From contig NZ_JAKSYM010000284.1 in assembly GCF_022829545.1 (NCBI RefSeq), positions 1 through 33,554 on the forward strand: a stretch of DNA of 33,554 bases, read 5' to 3'. A model generated the notes under the pieces. It did no database searches, had not been told where the DNA came from, and worked only from the letters and a program-made list of their open reading frames with translations. A program made the position numbers and the translations under genes. The DNA comes from Methylobacterium sp. J-030. GTDB taxonomy: Bacteria; Pseudomonadota; Alphaproteobacteria; Rhizobiales; Beijerinckiaceae. Positions within the stretch are counted from its first letter, which is position 1. Each line of letters opens with the position of its first letter. Positions 8,090 through 17,244 of the stretch are shown piece by piece.

Positions 8090-10468
8090 ATGAGCGAGAG
8101 AGAGGACGGCGCCACGGCCGTCACGGATGCCGACTACCGGATCCTCGCCGAGACGCTGCCGCAGCTCGCCTGGATCGCCGAGGCCGACGGCACCATCATC
8201 TGGTACAACCAGCGCTGGTACGACTATACCGGCACCTCGCTCGAAGAGATGCAGGGCTGGGGCTGGCAAAAGGTTCACCACCCCGACCATGTCGCGGCGG
8301 TGACCGAGCGTTATCAGGCCGCCGTCGCCCTCGGGACCACCTGGGAGGACACGTTCCCCCTGCGCGGCGAAGACGGGATCTACCGCTGGTTCCTGTCGAA
8401 GGCGCGGCCGCACTGCGACGCCTCCGGGCGGGTCGTGCGCTGGTATGGGACCAACACCGACATCACCCGGCGCCGCGCAATCGAAGAACGCCTGCGCCAT
8501 TCCGAGCAGCGCTTCCGCGCCCTGGTCGACGCCTCGGCGGCCGTGATCTGGAACACCAACGCCGCCGGCGAGCTGACCCCGCCGCAGGTCCGCTGGAGCA
8601 TCTACACGGGCCAGACCGAGGAGGCCTACCAGGGATGGGGCTGGCTCGACGCGGTCCATCCCGACGACCGGGGCCACGCCGCCGATGCCTGGGCGGCCTG
8701 CGTCGAGGCGCGCCGGACCTACGAGGTCGAGTACCGCCTGCGCCGCCACGACGGGGTGTGGCGCACCATGGACGTGCACGGCGTGCCGGTGCTGGCCGAG
8801 GACGGAAGCCTGCGCGAATGGGTCGGCACCTGCGTCGACGTCACCGAGCGCAAGGAGGCCGAGGAGGCGGTGGAGCGGGCGCGCCAGGCCGCCGAGGCCG
8901 CCAACCGCGCCAAGAGCCAGTTCATCGCCAACATGAGCCACGAGCTGCGCACGCCCCTCTCGGCGGTGATCGGCTATTCCGAGATGCTCGGCGAGGAGCT
9001 GGAGGATATCGGCCAGGCGGCCCTCCTGCCGGACCTGCGCAAGATCGAGGCGGCGGCCCGCCACCTCCTGTCGCTGATCAACGACGTGCTCGACATCTCG
9101 AAGATCGAGGCCGGCCGCATGACCGCCTCGGCCGAGACGTTTGCCGTGACGGACCTGCTCCAGGACGTGTCCGATTCCACCGGCTCCCTGGTGGAGAAGA
9201 AGGGCAACCGCTTCGTCGTCGATACGGGCGACGTCGACCTCGGGTCGATGCATCAGGACCAGACCAAGATCCGCCAGTGCCTGCTGAACCTGATCGGCAA
9301 CGCCGCCAAGTTCACCGAGCAGGGCGCCATCACCCTCACGGCGCGGCGCCATCGCGAGGAGGGGGCGGACTGGGTGTCCTTCGCCATCACCGACACCGGC
9401 ATCGGCATGAGCGAGGAGCAGATCGGGCGGCTGTTCGAGCGCTTCGTCCAGGCGGACGACTCGACCACCCGCCAGTTCGGCGGCACGGGCCTGGGGCTGG
9501 CCATCACCCGCGCCTTCTGCCGGACCATGGGCGGCGATATCGGCGTCACCAGCACGCCGGGGGCGGGCTCGACCTTCACGATCCGGCTGCCCGCGACGCT
9601 GGCCCCCGAGGACGCGCCCCCCGCCGAGGCCGAGGCCCATGCGGTGGAGCCGCACGAGCAGCACGAGACGGTGCTGCTGGTCGACGACGACCCGGCCGCC
9701 CGGGAGCTGCTCCAGCGCTTCCTGGAGCGCGAGGGGTTTCACGTGCGCAGCGCCAACGACGGCCGCGCCGGCCTGACGCTGGCTCGCGCGCTCAAGCCCC
9801 GGGCGATCCTGCTCGACGTCGAGATGCCGCGCATGGACGGCTGGGCGGTGCTGCACGCGGTGCGCAACGACCCCGACCTCGCCGGGACGCCGGTGATCAT
9901 GACCTCGGTGGTGGCCGAGCAGGGCCTGGGCCAGGCGCTCGGCGCCACCGACTACTTCGTCAAGCCGATCGACTGGGACCGGCTCAAGGGCTTGATGGAG
10001 CGCTACCGGCCGGCGGCGCCGAACGAGGCTCGCGTCCTCGTGGTCGACGACGACGCCGATGCCCGCGAGCGCCTGCGCCGGTCGCTCGGCCGCGAGGGCT
10101 GGACCGTCGACGAGGCCGAGAACGGCCGGATCGCGCTCGAGCGGATCAGCCAGGCGCGGCCGAGCCTGATCCTCCTCGACCTGATGATGCCCGAGATGGA
10201 CGGGTTCGGCTTCCTGCGGGCATTGCGCTCGCGGCCGGACGGCGACGTGCCGGTGGTGGTGCTCACCGCCAAGGAGATCACCCAGGCCGAGAAGGTGAGC
10301 CTGAACAAGCAGGCCGACCGGGTGATCGCCAAGGGCTCCATGAGCCTCGCGGAGATCGGCCGGCAACTGCGGGTGCTCTACGCGCGTTCGGCGAGCGAGC
10401 CGGTGCCGGGACAACTCCAGGGCCTGATCGCGCGGCTCGCCGAGCAGGAGACGGGGGACAGGCCATGA
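8090..10468 (+). CDS. Hybrid sensor histidine kinase (PAS-PAS-HisKA-HATPase-REC-REC)
   Basis: This soluble sensor kinase (792 aa from ATG 8090) has no membrane segment. Domains in order: PAS at about 15-128, PAS at 135-256, a short coiled linker, HisKA with [17 protein letters not shown] (phospho-acceptor H284), HATPase_c with [15 protein letters not shown] and [11 protein letters not shown]1 ([12 protein letters not shown]576; YFVKPI), and REC2 ([12 protein letters not shown]697; AKGS instead of KP after the conserved lysine). All catalytic boxes are intact. The two tandem PAS domains each contain a WGW motif and HPDD/HPDH, typical of PAS_3. Start is uncertain: GTG 8048 has AAGG 7 bases upstream and ATG 8069 is also in frame; ATG 8090 has GAGGGA at a slightly long distance. 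No output regulator is encoded next to it. The stop overlaps the next gene in ATGA. Confidence 0.92.
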   Translation: MSEREDGATAVTDADYRILAETLPQLAWIAEADGTIIWYNQRWYDYTGTSLEEMQGWGWQKVHHPDHVAAVTERYQAAVALGTTWEDTFPLRGEDGIYRWFLSKARPHCDASGRVVRWYGTNTDITRRRAIEERLRHSEQRFRALVDASAAVIWNTNAAGELTPPQVRWSIYTGQTEEAYQGWGWLDAVHPDDRGHAADAWAACVEARRTYEVEYRLRRHDGVWRTMDVHGVPVLAEDGSLREWVGTCVDVTERKEAEEAVERARQAAEAANRAKSQFIANMSHELRTPLSAVIGYSEMLGEELEDIGQAALLPDLRKIEAAARHLLSLINDVLDISKIEAGRMTASAETFAVTDLLQDVSDSTGSLVEKKGNRFVVDTGDVDLGSMHQDQTKIRQCLLNLIGNAAKFTEQGAITLTARRHREEGADWVSFAITDTGIGMSEEQIGRLFERFVQADDSTTRQFGGTGLGLAITRAFCRTMGGDIGVTSTPGAGSTFTIRLPATLAPEDAPPAEAEAHAVEPHEQHETVLLVDDDPAARELLQRFLEREGFHVRSANDGRAGLTLARALKPRAILLDVEMPRMDGWAVLHAVRNDPDLAGTPVIMTSVVAEQGLGQALGATDYFVKPIDWDRLKGLMERYRPAAPNEARVLVVDDDADARERLRRSLGREGWTVDEAENGRIALERISQARPSLILLDLMMPEMDGFGFLRALRSRPDGDVPVVVLTAKEITQAEKVSLNKQADRVIAKGSMSLAEIGRQLRVLYARSASEPVPGQLQGLIARLAEQETGDRP

Positions 10469-10743
10469 GCGATGGGATCGATCCGGATAAGGCGGTGGCG
10501 ATCCGCCTGCGGGCACGGCTGGCCGTGGTGGAGCGGGCGGCGTGGTTCGGCATGGTCCACGCAATGAAGACGCGCCCTGCCGAGACCGAGGCCTATATCG
10601 CCTCCGAGCGGGCGCGCTGCACGGACGGGTTCGGCAGCGGCGCCTGGGCGAAGGATCTCACCGACGCGGAACGGAAGATGCTGGCCGACGAGGTCGACGC
10701 CGGGCTGGCGCAGCTGATCGAGGATGCGCGCGGGGAGGTGTGA
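10465..10743 (+). CDS. Small conserved-looking hypothetical protein coupled to the kinase
   Basis: This 92-residue soluble protein begins in an ATGA overlap with the hybrid kinase stop, so it is translated from the same message. It is rich in Ala, Arg and acidic residues, is predicted mostly helical ([20 protein letters not shown], then [17 protein letters not shown]), and has one cysteine in ERARCTDG. I do not recognise a family. Base composition is like its upstream neighbours. Position suggests a kinase accessory or a phosphotransfer-independent partner, but no Hpt-type histidine motif is visible. After it, composition drops sharply into the low-GC island. Confidence 0.7.
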   Translation: MSDGIDPDKAVAIRLRARLAVVERAAWFGMVHAMKTRPAETEAYIASERARCTDGFGSGAWAKDLTDAERKMLADEVDAGLAQLIEDARGEV

Positions 10744-11193
10744 GCCGCCGTCTTTGCGAGCGGAGCGATCTTAGTGGGCCACGCTGACAGGGCTCGCGGC
10801 TCCTTGGCTTGATTCGCTGCACTCAGTGACTGGTACGTCGGCACAGTCAAACCACGGATTCTGAAGTTAGCACGGGCCAGCCCCCGCGCACGAAACGATT
10901 GCGGTCGGCGGCCTAGTAGGCGGCCACGAAATGGCACCTGAAAAGCGCCGTTTCTGGCACTCTCAAGCCAAGCTCGTAAGAAAAATGTCTTATAGCGAGA
11001 ACTCAATTATTATTTGAATTTTTGTGCGATTTACCGTTAGTATTATCCGACTATAGTACAACTATCAATATTCTAGATTTTACATTGATTTTCCACCTGA
11101 TTTTTAATAAATCGCCGTCGTCGGGCGACCAGCGATGCTACCTTGATTTTTGCTAAAATTCCTATAAGCGTGGCGAGAACAGGAGGCCTCGCG
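10744..11193. other. Noncoding left flank of the low-GC island
   Basis: About 450 bases hold no supportable gene. Up to about 10970 the sequence is still moderately GC-rich, with the direct repeat GGCGGCC (twice, 5 bases apart, about 10907-10925). From about 10980 it becomes strongly AT-rich, with runs such as TTATTATTTGAATTTTTG. Several AT-rich -10-like boxes occur (TAAAAT at 11154, TATAAG at 11163), but none has a convincing -35. Confidence 0.5.
11181..11186 (+). promoter_or_regulatory. Strong Shine-Dalgarno AGGAGG for the first island gene
   Basis: The perfect AGGAGG lies 7 bases before ATG 11194 and fixes that start over a more upstream TTG in the same frame at 11143. Confidence 0.8.
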
Positions 11194-11598
11194 ATGCGGA
11201 ACGGAAGAGAATCATTGCAACTGGACAAAATTCGGTATGATCTTGCAGCCGCGAGTGTAGTCGTAAAGCTCAATCGGCTCAGAATAGCTCTTAAATACTT
11301 CGATCCAAACCAGCCGCGCGTGCCAGCTGGCCAGCGCGAGGGTGGTCGATGGAGCGGAAATACTTCCGATCCTGATACACACCGCGTGAGAGCCGACACC
11401 CAACGCGTTGCAGAGAATTATAGTTTCGGAACGCTTGTCGCGCAGATCCCAAGAAAAATTGGATATGATTGTGTTTACAAATTTGATTTCGGGCACGTCA
11501 TGGTCGAAGGCATGACAAATCTTGGATGCTCACCTTTCGTGCCATCCGCCGCAGTGAGACATGGCGTCTTGTTGAACGATAATTTCGAAGGACGGTAA
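11194..11598 (+). CDS. Low-GC island protein with PNQPRVPAGQ motif, toxin-like
   Basis: The protein is 134 residues. An N-terminal helical part (1-35) leads into FDPNQPRVPAGQREGGRWSG (36-55). Motifs of this type (QPRVPAGxxxGGxW) sit at the junction before variable C-terminal domains in many alphaproteobacterial phage- and toxin-related proteins. The C-terminal part carries DCVYKFDFGHVMV and TNLGC, with two cysteines, and ends near HGVLLNDN. No signal peptide or membrane segment is seen. Codon use is markedly more AT-rich than in the surrounding genes, so the gene was probably acquired. It lies 3 bases before a second small low-GC gene, an arrangement like toxin-immunity pairs. This is inference from motif and layout; no catalytic residues are identified. 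Confidence 0.65.
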   Translation: MRNGRESLQLDKIRYDLAAASVVVKLNRLRIALKYFDPNQPRVPAGQREGGRWSGNTSDPDTHRVRADTQRVAENYSFGTLVAQIPRKIGYDCVYKFDFGHVMVEGMTNLGCSPFVPSAAVRHGVLLNDNFEGR

Positions 11599-11601
11599 GT
11601 C

Positions 11602-11939
11602 ATGCAAACAGAGCCATATCTCCCAATTAACTTCACTATTTCGCCAGAGGCATGGGCAGAAATCGCAAACATCCGCCGTCAATGGGATAACAAACTTAGT
11701 GATAAATCTGACGTCTTGATGATTGGCTGGGGCAGGACTGTGCTAAATGATGGAAAATCCTGGGGTCACGTGGTCATAAGCTTCTATGGAATCTCAGATA
11801 GAGGTAAAATTGAACATGGCATACAAATACTTTCCGGGCATGAGGTTGTTTTTTTACGACACCTGAATTTTATGACAAATTTGAGGGCAAGGTAATAAGA
11901 TTCGAGCCAGATAAGTCGTTCTTCCTGGCGCCGAGCTAA
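11602..11939 (+). CDS. Low-GC partner gene split by a -1 shift at U UUU UUA, immunity-like
   Basis: In the zero frame ATG 11602 gives 97 residues ending at TAA 11893-11895. The last 12 residues (RHLNFMTNLRAR) look unlike a protein end. A -1 shift at the heptamer T TTT TTA (11850-11856), which is in exact phase (GTT TTT TTA), continues as TTPEFYDKFEGKVIRF and on to SFFLAPS and a TAA at 11937-11939. This gives 112 residues with a natural-looking C-terminus. Either one T was lost from an ancestral run of eight, or the site is a programmed frameshift making two products. The protein is soluble and acidic to neutral, with strands such as HVVISFYG. Its family is not recognised. As the 3' partner of a toxin-like gene it may be an immunity protein. 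It overlaps the 3' end of the convergent peptidase gene by 4 bases. Confidence 0.65.
11850..11856 (+). promoter_or_regulatory. In-phase slippery heptamer U UUU UUA
   Basis: The zero-frame codons are GTT (11848), TTT (11851) and TTA (11854), so the heptamer has the X XXY YYZ phase needed for -1 slippage. The zero frame stops 39 bases later. The -1 frame stays open for 27 codons. I see no strong hairpin 5-9 bases downstream, which weakens the case for a programmed event. Confidence 0.45.
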
Positions 11940-12991
11940 TAATACCCGCGCTCAAATCGATTCGTACCTTGTCCTCGAAACACGTCACCCCAAGCCGGCG
12001 GCAAGCCCGTCCACGATAAAGGCGCCCCCACCGCCTGCCCCGGCAAACTTGCGGCAGAAAACACCCCGCGTGCCACCGCCCGGGCCAGTACCCGCGCGGC
12101 GGCATCACCCAGGCGGGCGAGGTCCGCCACCGGCTCGGCCAGCGGCACGGCGCCGGTGGCCACAGCAAACACCAGATCGCCGTCGAGGGGCGTATGCGCC
12201 GGCACGAGGGCGCGGGCGAGGCCGTCCTGGGCCGCCACCGCGAGGCGGCGGCACTGCGCCTTGGTCAGCGCCGCGTCTGTCGCCACCACGGCGAGCGTCG
12301 TGGCGGCCCCCGGCAGCGCCCGGGCCGGGAAGGCGAGGGCGTCGTCCGGCACCCGGGCCGGAGAGCCCAGGCCGCCGAACTCGTTCCCCGCCTCGAAGGG
12401 TGCGGCCCAGAAATGCGGCCCGTCGCCGATCGTCGCGTTGCCGAAGGCGTTCACCGCCACGAGCGCCCCGACCCGGAAACCGGTCCCCGCCACCAGGGCC
12501 GAGGCCGAGCCGATCCCGCCCTTCAGGCGCCCGGTGCGCGCGCCGGTCCCGGCCCCGACGGAACCCAGCTCGAAAGATTCGGCGGCCGCCGCGGCGGCGG
12601 CGAAACCCAGCTCGCGATAGGGCGGGTAGCGGCCCCAAGCCTTGTCGCCGCCGTTGAGCAGGTCGAACAGGATCGCCCCGGGCACGATCGGCACCCGCAT
12701 CCCGCCGACCGGGAAGCCGCGCCCGGCCTCGGCGAGCCACGCGGTCACGCCCGCCGCCGCATCGAGCCCGAAGGCCGAGCCCCCGGACAGCACCAGCGCG
12801 TCGATCCGCTCCACGGTGCGCTCGGGATCGAGCAGGTCGGTCTCGCGGGTGCCGGGCCCGCCGCCGCGTACGTCCACGGAGGCGACGACGGGCGCGTCGA
12901 ACAGGATCGCGGTGACGCCGCTGGCGATCCGCAGATCGCTGGCGTGGCCGACCCGCAGCCCGGGAATATCCGTGATGCAATTCCGCAGCAT
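11936..12991 (-). CDS. P1-family (DmpA/NylC-like) self-processing peptidase
   Basis: This 351-residue member of the S58/DmpA fold is an Ntn-type hydrolase that cleaves itself and frees an N-terminal Thr/Ser nucleophile. Family signatures run in order: CITDIPGLRVGHASD, LSGGSAFGLDAAAGV (69-82), FPVGGMRVPIVPGAILFDL (93-111), LKGGIGSAS (157-164), VAVNAFGN (178-185) and TTLAVVATDAALTKAQ (231-246). T231 is the expected nucleophile. The residue before it is Ala230, where I expect Asn in NylC-like relatives. The last 13 or so residues (from about 339, RGQGTNRFERGYY) run into the low-GC island and may replace the original C-terminus. No signal peptide is present. The start ATG at 12991 gives the usual family N-terminus. 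Substrate could be a beta-peptide or amide; unknown. Confidence 0.88.
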   Translation of the reverse strand: MLRNCITDIPGLRVGHASDLRIASGVTAILFDAPVVASVDVRGGGPGTRETDLLDPERTVERIDALVLSGGSAFGLDAAAGVTAWLAEAGRGFPVGGMRVPIVPGAILFDLLNGGDKAWGRYPPYRELGFAAAAAAAESFELGSVGAGTGARTGRLKGGIGSASALVAGTGFRVGALVAVNAFGNATIGDGPHFWAAPFEAGNEFGGLGSPARVPDDALAFPARALPGAATTLAVVATDAALTKAQCRRLAVAAQDGLARALVPAHTPLDGDLVFAVATGAVPLAEPVADLARLGDAAARVLARAVARGVFSAASLPGQAVGAPLSWTGLPPAWGDVFRGQGTNRFERGYY

Positions 12992-13101
12992 CGGCGGAGC
13001 TTGCCACGCCCGGCCACTGGCGCAAATGCCCGCACGCGCCGCGGAAAGCCCGACCGGGTTCTCCGGTTGGTCAGGCGGCAGACCGGATCGAGGAGCACGC
13101 C

Positions 13102-13971
13102 ATGGACGTCGGGATCATCGGACTGGGGCGGATGGGCCGGGGCATGGCCGCCAGCCTCGCGCGGGCCGGCCACACGGTCCGCGCCTGGAACCGCTCGCCG
13201 GAAGCCGCCAAGGGCATCGCGGGGGTCACGCCGGTGGGCAGCGCCGCGGAGGCTTTTTCCGGCGATGCGGTCATCACCATGCTGGCCGACGACGCGGCGC
13301 TCGAAGCCGTGATCGTGGCCGGCGGCCTGCTCGACCGGCCGGAGCGGCCGGGCGTGCATATCGGCATGAGCACGATCTCGGTGGCGCTGGCCAAGCGGCT
13401 CGCCGCCGTGCACGATCGGGCGGGCGTCCCCTACATCTCGGCGCCGGTCTTCGGCCGGCCGGACGTGGCGGAGGCCGGCACGCTCAACATCGTGGCGGCC
13501 GGCGCTGCGGACCACATCGATCGCGTGGCCCCGCTGCTCGACGCCATGGGCGCCAGGACCTGGCGGTTCGGGGACGATCCGGTGCGGGCGAACGCCGTCA
13601 AGCTCGCCGGCAACTTCATGCTGATCTCGGCCATCGAGGCCATGGCAGAGGCCTGCGCGCTCACCGAGGGCCACGGCGTGCCGGGCGCCGCGTTCCTCGA
13701 CCTGATGACCAACACCCTGTTCGCCTCGCCGGTCTACAAGGGTTACGGGGCCTCGATCGCCCAGAACCGCTACGAGCCGCCGGGCTTCATCCTCAAGCTC
13801 GGCGCCAAGGACGTGCGGCTCGCCCTCCAGGCGGCCGAGGGCGCAGGCCTGCCGATGCCCTTCGCCAGCGTCCTGCGCGACGGCCTGATCGAGGCGATCA
13901 GCCACGGCGACGGCGAGAAGGACCTCGCGTCGCTCGCCCGGGTTTCGGCACGGCGTGCAGGGCAGGGTTGA
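13102..13971 (+). CDS. NAD(P)-dependent beta-hydroxyacid dehydrogenase (HIBADH/GLYR family)
   Basis: This cytoplasmic 289-residue oxidoreductase has a Rossmann N-domain with GIIGLGRMGRGMA (4-16). Substrate-loop residues MSTISV (89-94) come next, then YISAPVFGRPDVAEAGTLNIV (111-131). The catalytic lysine K167 lies in VKLAGNFML. A helical C-domain follows, with the usual DVRLALQAAEG. The APVFGRP sequence places it nearer glyoxylate/succinic semialdehyde reductase-like members than classical 3-hydroxyisobutyrate dehydrogenase; substrate is not determinable. GAGGAG sits 5-6 bases before ATG 13102. It is divergent from the peptidase gene, with a 110-base gap that must hold both promoters. Confidence 0.9.
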   Translation: MDVGIIGLGRMGRGMAASLARAGHTVRAWNRSPEAAKGIAGVTPVGSAAEAFSGDAVITMLADDAALEAVIVAGGLLDRPERPGVHIGMSTISVALAKRLAAVHDRAGVPYISAPVFGRPDVAEAGTLNIVAAGAADHIDRVAPLLDAMGARTWRFGDDPVRANAVKLAGNFMLISAIEAMAEACALTEGHGVPGAAFLDLMTNTLFASPVYKGYGASIAQNRYEPPGFILKLGAKDVRLALQAAEGAGLPMPFASVLRDGLIEAISHGDGEKDLASLARVSARRAGQG

Positions 13972-14067
13972 GCAAGATACAGATGCTACACCCTTAATGC
14001 GGAATTTAAGACTCCGTTCAAATAAACGTTACAGTGTCCGCGCGTCTTTAAGCGCGGATACCAGAAC

Positions 14068-15786
14068 ATGTTTCGCCGACTCGTCTCGCTTCGCGCGATG
14101 TCCCTGTCCACGAAGGTGATCCTCCTGGCGATGCTCGCGGTGTCGCTCACCGCGGGGGCGATCTCGGTCACCGTCTCGCGGCAGACCTGGTCGCAGATGG
14201 AGGATCGCCAGCGCAGCAACGGCGAGCGCAACCTGCGCACGCTCGCCCTGGTCCTGGCCGAACGCCTGCCGGGCACCACCGCGGAACTCGCGGGCACGCG
14301 GGTCGCCAAGGTCGTGACGCCGAGCCTTTCGGGCTTCGCGGACGCGGCCGTGGTCGACAGCGCCGTGGCGTATTCGGGCGGCACGGCGACGGTCTTCAGC
14401 TTCGAGGCGGCGACCGACAGCTTCGTGCGCCGCCAGACGACGGTGCGCCGGGAGGACGGCGCCCGCGCGATCGGCACCGCGCTGGCCCCCGACAGCCCGG
14501 CCCAGGCCGTGGTGCGCGCCGGCAGGACCTACGAGGGGCCGGCGATGCTGTTCGGCCGCCGCTTCTACACCGTCTATCAGCCGACCTTCGACGCCGCCGG
14601 CACGGTGAACGGCATCCTGTTCGCCGGCCTGCCGATCGAGATGTATTTCGACGCCCATGCGCAGACCATGACGAGCCTCGGCGTCGCGGCGCTGGTCATC
14701 GCGGTGCTGGCCTGCGCCCTTGTGGGCCTCGTGGCGGCGCGCCTGTTCCGGCCCTTCGCGGCGATCACGGGCCGGATCGAGGGTCTGGCGGCCGGGGATC
14801 TGGAGACCGCGGTCCCCCATGCCGGGCGTGGCGACGAGATCGGCGCGGTGGCGCGCTCGGTCGAGGTGCTGCGCGTGGCCGGTATGCGGACGCGGGAACT
14901 GGAGGGCCTGCAGAGCGCCGGCGCCGCCGACGAGACGCGGCGGCGGGCCGATCTCGATCACGCCATCGAGGCGTTCCGCTCTCAGGTCGTCGTGCTCAAG
15001 AATGCGCTTACCGCCAGCACCGGCTCCATGCGCGACCGGGCCGGCGAGATGGCGGCGAGTTCCGCTGAAGCCGAGGGCGCGGTCGCCGAGACCGCGCGCG
15101 GCTCGCACGAGACCTCGGCCAGCGTCCAGACCGTGGCGAGCGCGGCCGAGGAACTCTCCGCCTCGATCAGCGAGATCGGCGGGCAGCTCAATCAGGCCGA
15201 GGCCCTGGTGGCCACCGCGAGCGCGGATTCGGAGGCGATGAACGCCGAGATCGGCGGCCTCGCCGAGGCCACGGGTCGGATCGGTGCCGTGGTCGGCCTG
15301 ATCCGCCAGATCGCGGAGCAGACCAACCTCCTGGCGCTCAACGCCACGATCGAGGCGGCCCGTGCCGGAACCGCCGGACGCGGTTTCGCGGTGGTGGCCT
15401 CCGAGGTGAAGGCTCTGGCCGAGCAGACCGCCAAGGCCACCGAGGAGATCTCAGGCCAGATCGCGGGCGTCCAGACCTCCACCGCGGCCACCGTGGCGGC
15501 GATCGGCCGGATGGGCGAGCGGATGCGCGCGGTCAGCGCGACCACGGGCGGCATCGCCGCCTCGATGAGCGCCCAGAGCGCGGCCACCGCCGAGATCTCC
15601 CGCAACGTCGCCGAGACGGCCGGCGCCACGGAGGCGATCGCCAGCGGCCTCACCACGGTCGCCGGCGCCGCCCGGCGCTCGGCCCGGATGGCCGCCACCG
15701 TGACCGAGGCCGCCGAGACCGTCGACACGGTCGCGGCCGAGCTGGAGCACGAGATCGAGCGCTTCCTGGCGCAGGTCGCGGCCTGA
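14068..15786 (+). CDS. Methyl-accepting chemotaxis protein with single-Cache sensor
   Basis: This chemoreceptor (572 aa) has TM1 at about residues 14-35, then a periplasmic domain (about 40-195) whose end [21 protein letters not shown] is typical of the fused Cache_3-Cache_2 sensor. TM2 lies at about 200-224. HAMP follows ([17 protein letters not shown]), then the signalling domain with [18 protein letters not shown] from about 418. No CheR pentapeptide is visible. The ATG start at 14068 has only a weak upstream purine stretch. The upstream 96 bases are comparatively AT-rich and likely carry the promoter. It is convergent with the S49 peptidase gene, ending 14 bases from it. Cache domains of this kind often bind small organic acids; the ligand is unknown here. 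Confidence 0.92.
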   Translation: MFRRLVSLRAMSLSTKVILLAMLAVSLTAGAISVTVSRQTWSQMEDRQRSNGERNLRTLALVLAERLPGTTAELAGTRVAKVVTPSLSGFADAAVVDSAVAYSGGTATVFSFEAATDSFVRRQTTVRREDGARAIGTALAPDSPAQAVVRAGRTYEGPAMLFGRRFYTVYQPTFDAAGTVNGILFAGLPIEMYFDAHAQTMTSLGVAALVIAVLACALVGLVAARLFRPFAAITGRIEGLAAGDLETAVPHAGRGDEIGAVARSVEVLRVAGMRTRELEGLQSAGAADETRRRADLDHAIEAFRSQVVVLKNALTASTGSMRDRAGEMAASSAEAEGAVAETARGSHETSASVQTVASAAEELSASISEIGGQLNQAEALVATASADSEAMNAEIGGLAEATGRIGAVVGLIRQIAEQTNLLALNATIEAARAGTAGRGFAVVASEVKALAEQTAKATEEISGQIAGVQTSTAATVAAIGRMGERMRAVSATTGGIAASMSAQSAATAEISRNVAETAGATEAIASGLTTVAGAARRSARMAATVTEAAETVDTVAAELEHEIERFLAQVAA

Positions 15787-15800
15787 GGCGCGCGCGCGGT

Positions 15801-16661
15801 CTAGAGCCCGAACCGGGCGAAGGCCGCGCGTTCCGCGACGGCGGCGATCGCGCCCTCGGCGAGGCCGTCGATCCCCCCCGGCGCCCCGCCGCGGCGCAGC
15901 AGGCGGGACAGGAACCCGCCCCTTGCCTCGGCGACAGGCCGCAGATCCACCATCTCGCCGAAGCGGGCGCGCAGGGTGGTGCGGATATCGCCCAGCGCGT
16001 CGACGAGACCGAGCGGCAGCGCCTGCCGGCCGGTCCAGACGGCGCCGGTGAACAGATTCTCGGAGGTCGACAAGGTCGGGCGGCGCGCCGTGACCAGGCC
16101 CGTGAACAGGTCCTGCACGTCGGCCTGGATGCGCTTCAGCCGCTCCACATCCGCCGGGTCCTCGGGGCGGAACGGGTCGAGCATCGACTTGGCCTCGCCC
16201 TGGGTGTGCACCCGGCGCTCGACGCCGAGCTTCTCCAACAGGCCGTGAAAGCCGAATCCCGCCGAGACCACGCCGATCGAACCGACGATCGAGGTCGGGT
16301 CGGCGACGATCTCATCGGCCGCGCAGGCGATCATGTAGCCGCCCGAGGCCGCGACATCCTCCACGAACGCGATCACCGGCAGGTTCTTCTCGGCGGCGAG
16401 CGCCCGGATCCGGCGGTGGATCAAGTGCGATTGCGCCGGCGAGCCACCCGGCGAGTTGATCACCAGGGCCACCGCCTTGGCACCGGGCATGCCGAAGGCC
16501 CGGTCCAGGCTGCCCGCCAGGCCGCCGATCGAGAGCCCCGGGCGGATCGGCGAGACCGCCCCGATCGTGCCCGAGAGCCGGACGACGGCGACCCGCGGGC
16601 GGCGGTCCCGGAAGCGGCGCGGCAGGAGGGCGCGGAGGGAATCGGACAACGCGAACGCCAT
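15801..16661 (-). CDS. S49-family serine peptidase (SppA/SohB-like)
   Basis: The 286-residue protein has the Ser-Lys dyad of clan S49: S106 in VAASGGYMIACAAD (103-116) and K158 in QGEAKSMLDPF. The ClpP-like core also shows LVINSPGGS (66-74) and DPTSIVGSIGVV (121-132). SppA degrades signal-peptide remnants in the membrane. This protein starts MAFALSDSLRALLPRRFRD and has no obvious membrane segment, so it may be cytoplasmic or peripheral, like other short alphaproteobacterial members. A Gly/Ala-rich C-terminal tail follows the domain. Transcription is opposite to the His-rich gene, and the 209-base gap between them carries both promoters. Confidence 0.88.
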   Translation of the reverse strand: MAFALSDSLRALLPRRFRDRRPRVAVVRLSGTIGAVSPIRPGLSIGGLAGSLDRAFGMPGAKAVALVINSPGGSPAQSHLIHRRIRALAAEKNLPVIAFVEDVAASGGYMIACAADEIVADPTSIVGSIGVVSAGFGFHGLLEKLGVERRVHTQGEAKSMLDPFRPEDPADVERLKRIQADVQDLFTGLVTARRPTLSTSENLFTGAVWTGRQALPLGLVDALGDIRTTLRARFGEMVDLRPVAEARGGFLSRLLRRGGAPGGIDGLAEGAIAAVAERAAFARFGL

Positions 16662-16870
16662 GGGATCTTGCGCGACTCGTCGAGACTCGGGCGGGGGACG
16701 GCCCGGATGCGTCGACCGGAAACTGGGCGTTCCTTAACCCCAAGCAAGGGTGGTGCGTCTGCGCAGTCCCGCGGAGCGAACCGTTTGCCGACCTTGGCCG
16801 TTCCTGCGGGTGACGCGCGCCGGCCCGGATCCGCCGGATCATCCGGGCGCCAACACGAGAGAGAGAGACG

Positions 16871-17188
16871 ATGCGACCCTGGCCTATCCTGGTCCTCCTT
16901 GCCGCGCTGATCGGCGGGCTGGCGAGCGCGCCCGCCCGGGCGGCGCCCCTTCCGGTCCCGGTGACCGCCGAGGCCGCGGCGCCCGCCCCTGTGGTGCAGC
17001 TCGCCCGCTGGCACTACCGGCGCCACTGGCACCGGCACCATCACTGGCGGCGCCATTGGCACCACCGCCGCCATCATTGGCATCGGCACCATTATGGCCG
17101 CCGCCATTACGGGTATCGGCATCACGGATTCCGGCATCACGCCACACCGGGCCGCCCGGTGGGCCATCGCCACCTCACGTTCTACTGA
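16871..17188 (+). CDS. Small secreted histidine-rich protein
   Basis: This 105-residue protein has a clear Sec signal peptide (MRPWPILVLLAALIGGLASAPARA, cut after ARA near residue 24), a short Pro/Ala linker, and a C-terminus of alternating His, Arg, Trp and Tyr from about residue 47 on (WHRHHHWRRHWHHRR and similar). The His-rich tail could bind divalent metal such as Ni, Cu or Zn in the periplasm. Such proteins are frequent in Methylobacterium and relatives, and this one has no known enzymatic domain. GAGAGAGAG sits just upstream of ATG 16871. The tail arises from repeated CAC/CAT-rich codons and probably expands and contracts by slippage. Confidence 0.8.
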   Translation: MRPWPILVLLAALIGGLASAPARAAPLPVPVTAEAAAPAPVVQLARWHYRRHWHRHHHWRRHWHHRRHHWHRHHYGRRHYGYRHHGFRHHATPGRPVGHRHLTFY

Positions 17189-17244
17189 GCGGAACGGCCC
17201 GCGGCCTGGCCCCATCCGGCCGGGTCGCGGGCCTGCCGGCACGC

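Noticed and set aside
7094..10564. Very long minus-strand open frame (over 1,100 codons)
   Set aside because: It lies antisense to rarD and the hybrid kinase, both with complete conserved motifs. Its His/Arg/Gly-rich composition is typical of a high-GC shadow frame.
10593..11006. Minus-strand frame across the island flank
   Set aside because: Its second half is antisense of the small kinase-linked gene, and the rest has no recognisable domain or start signal.
17020..17150. CAC/CAT-rich stretch that looks like a CRISPR or tandem array
   Set aside because: It is the coding sequence for the His-rich tail; unit length is irregular and there are no spacers.
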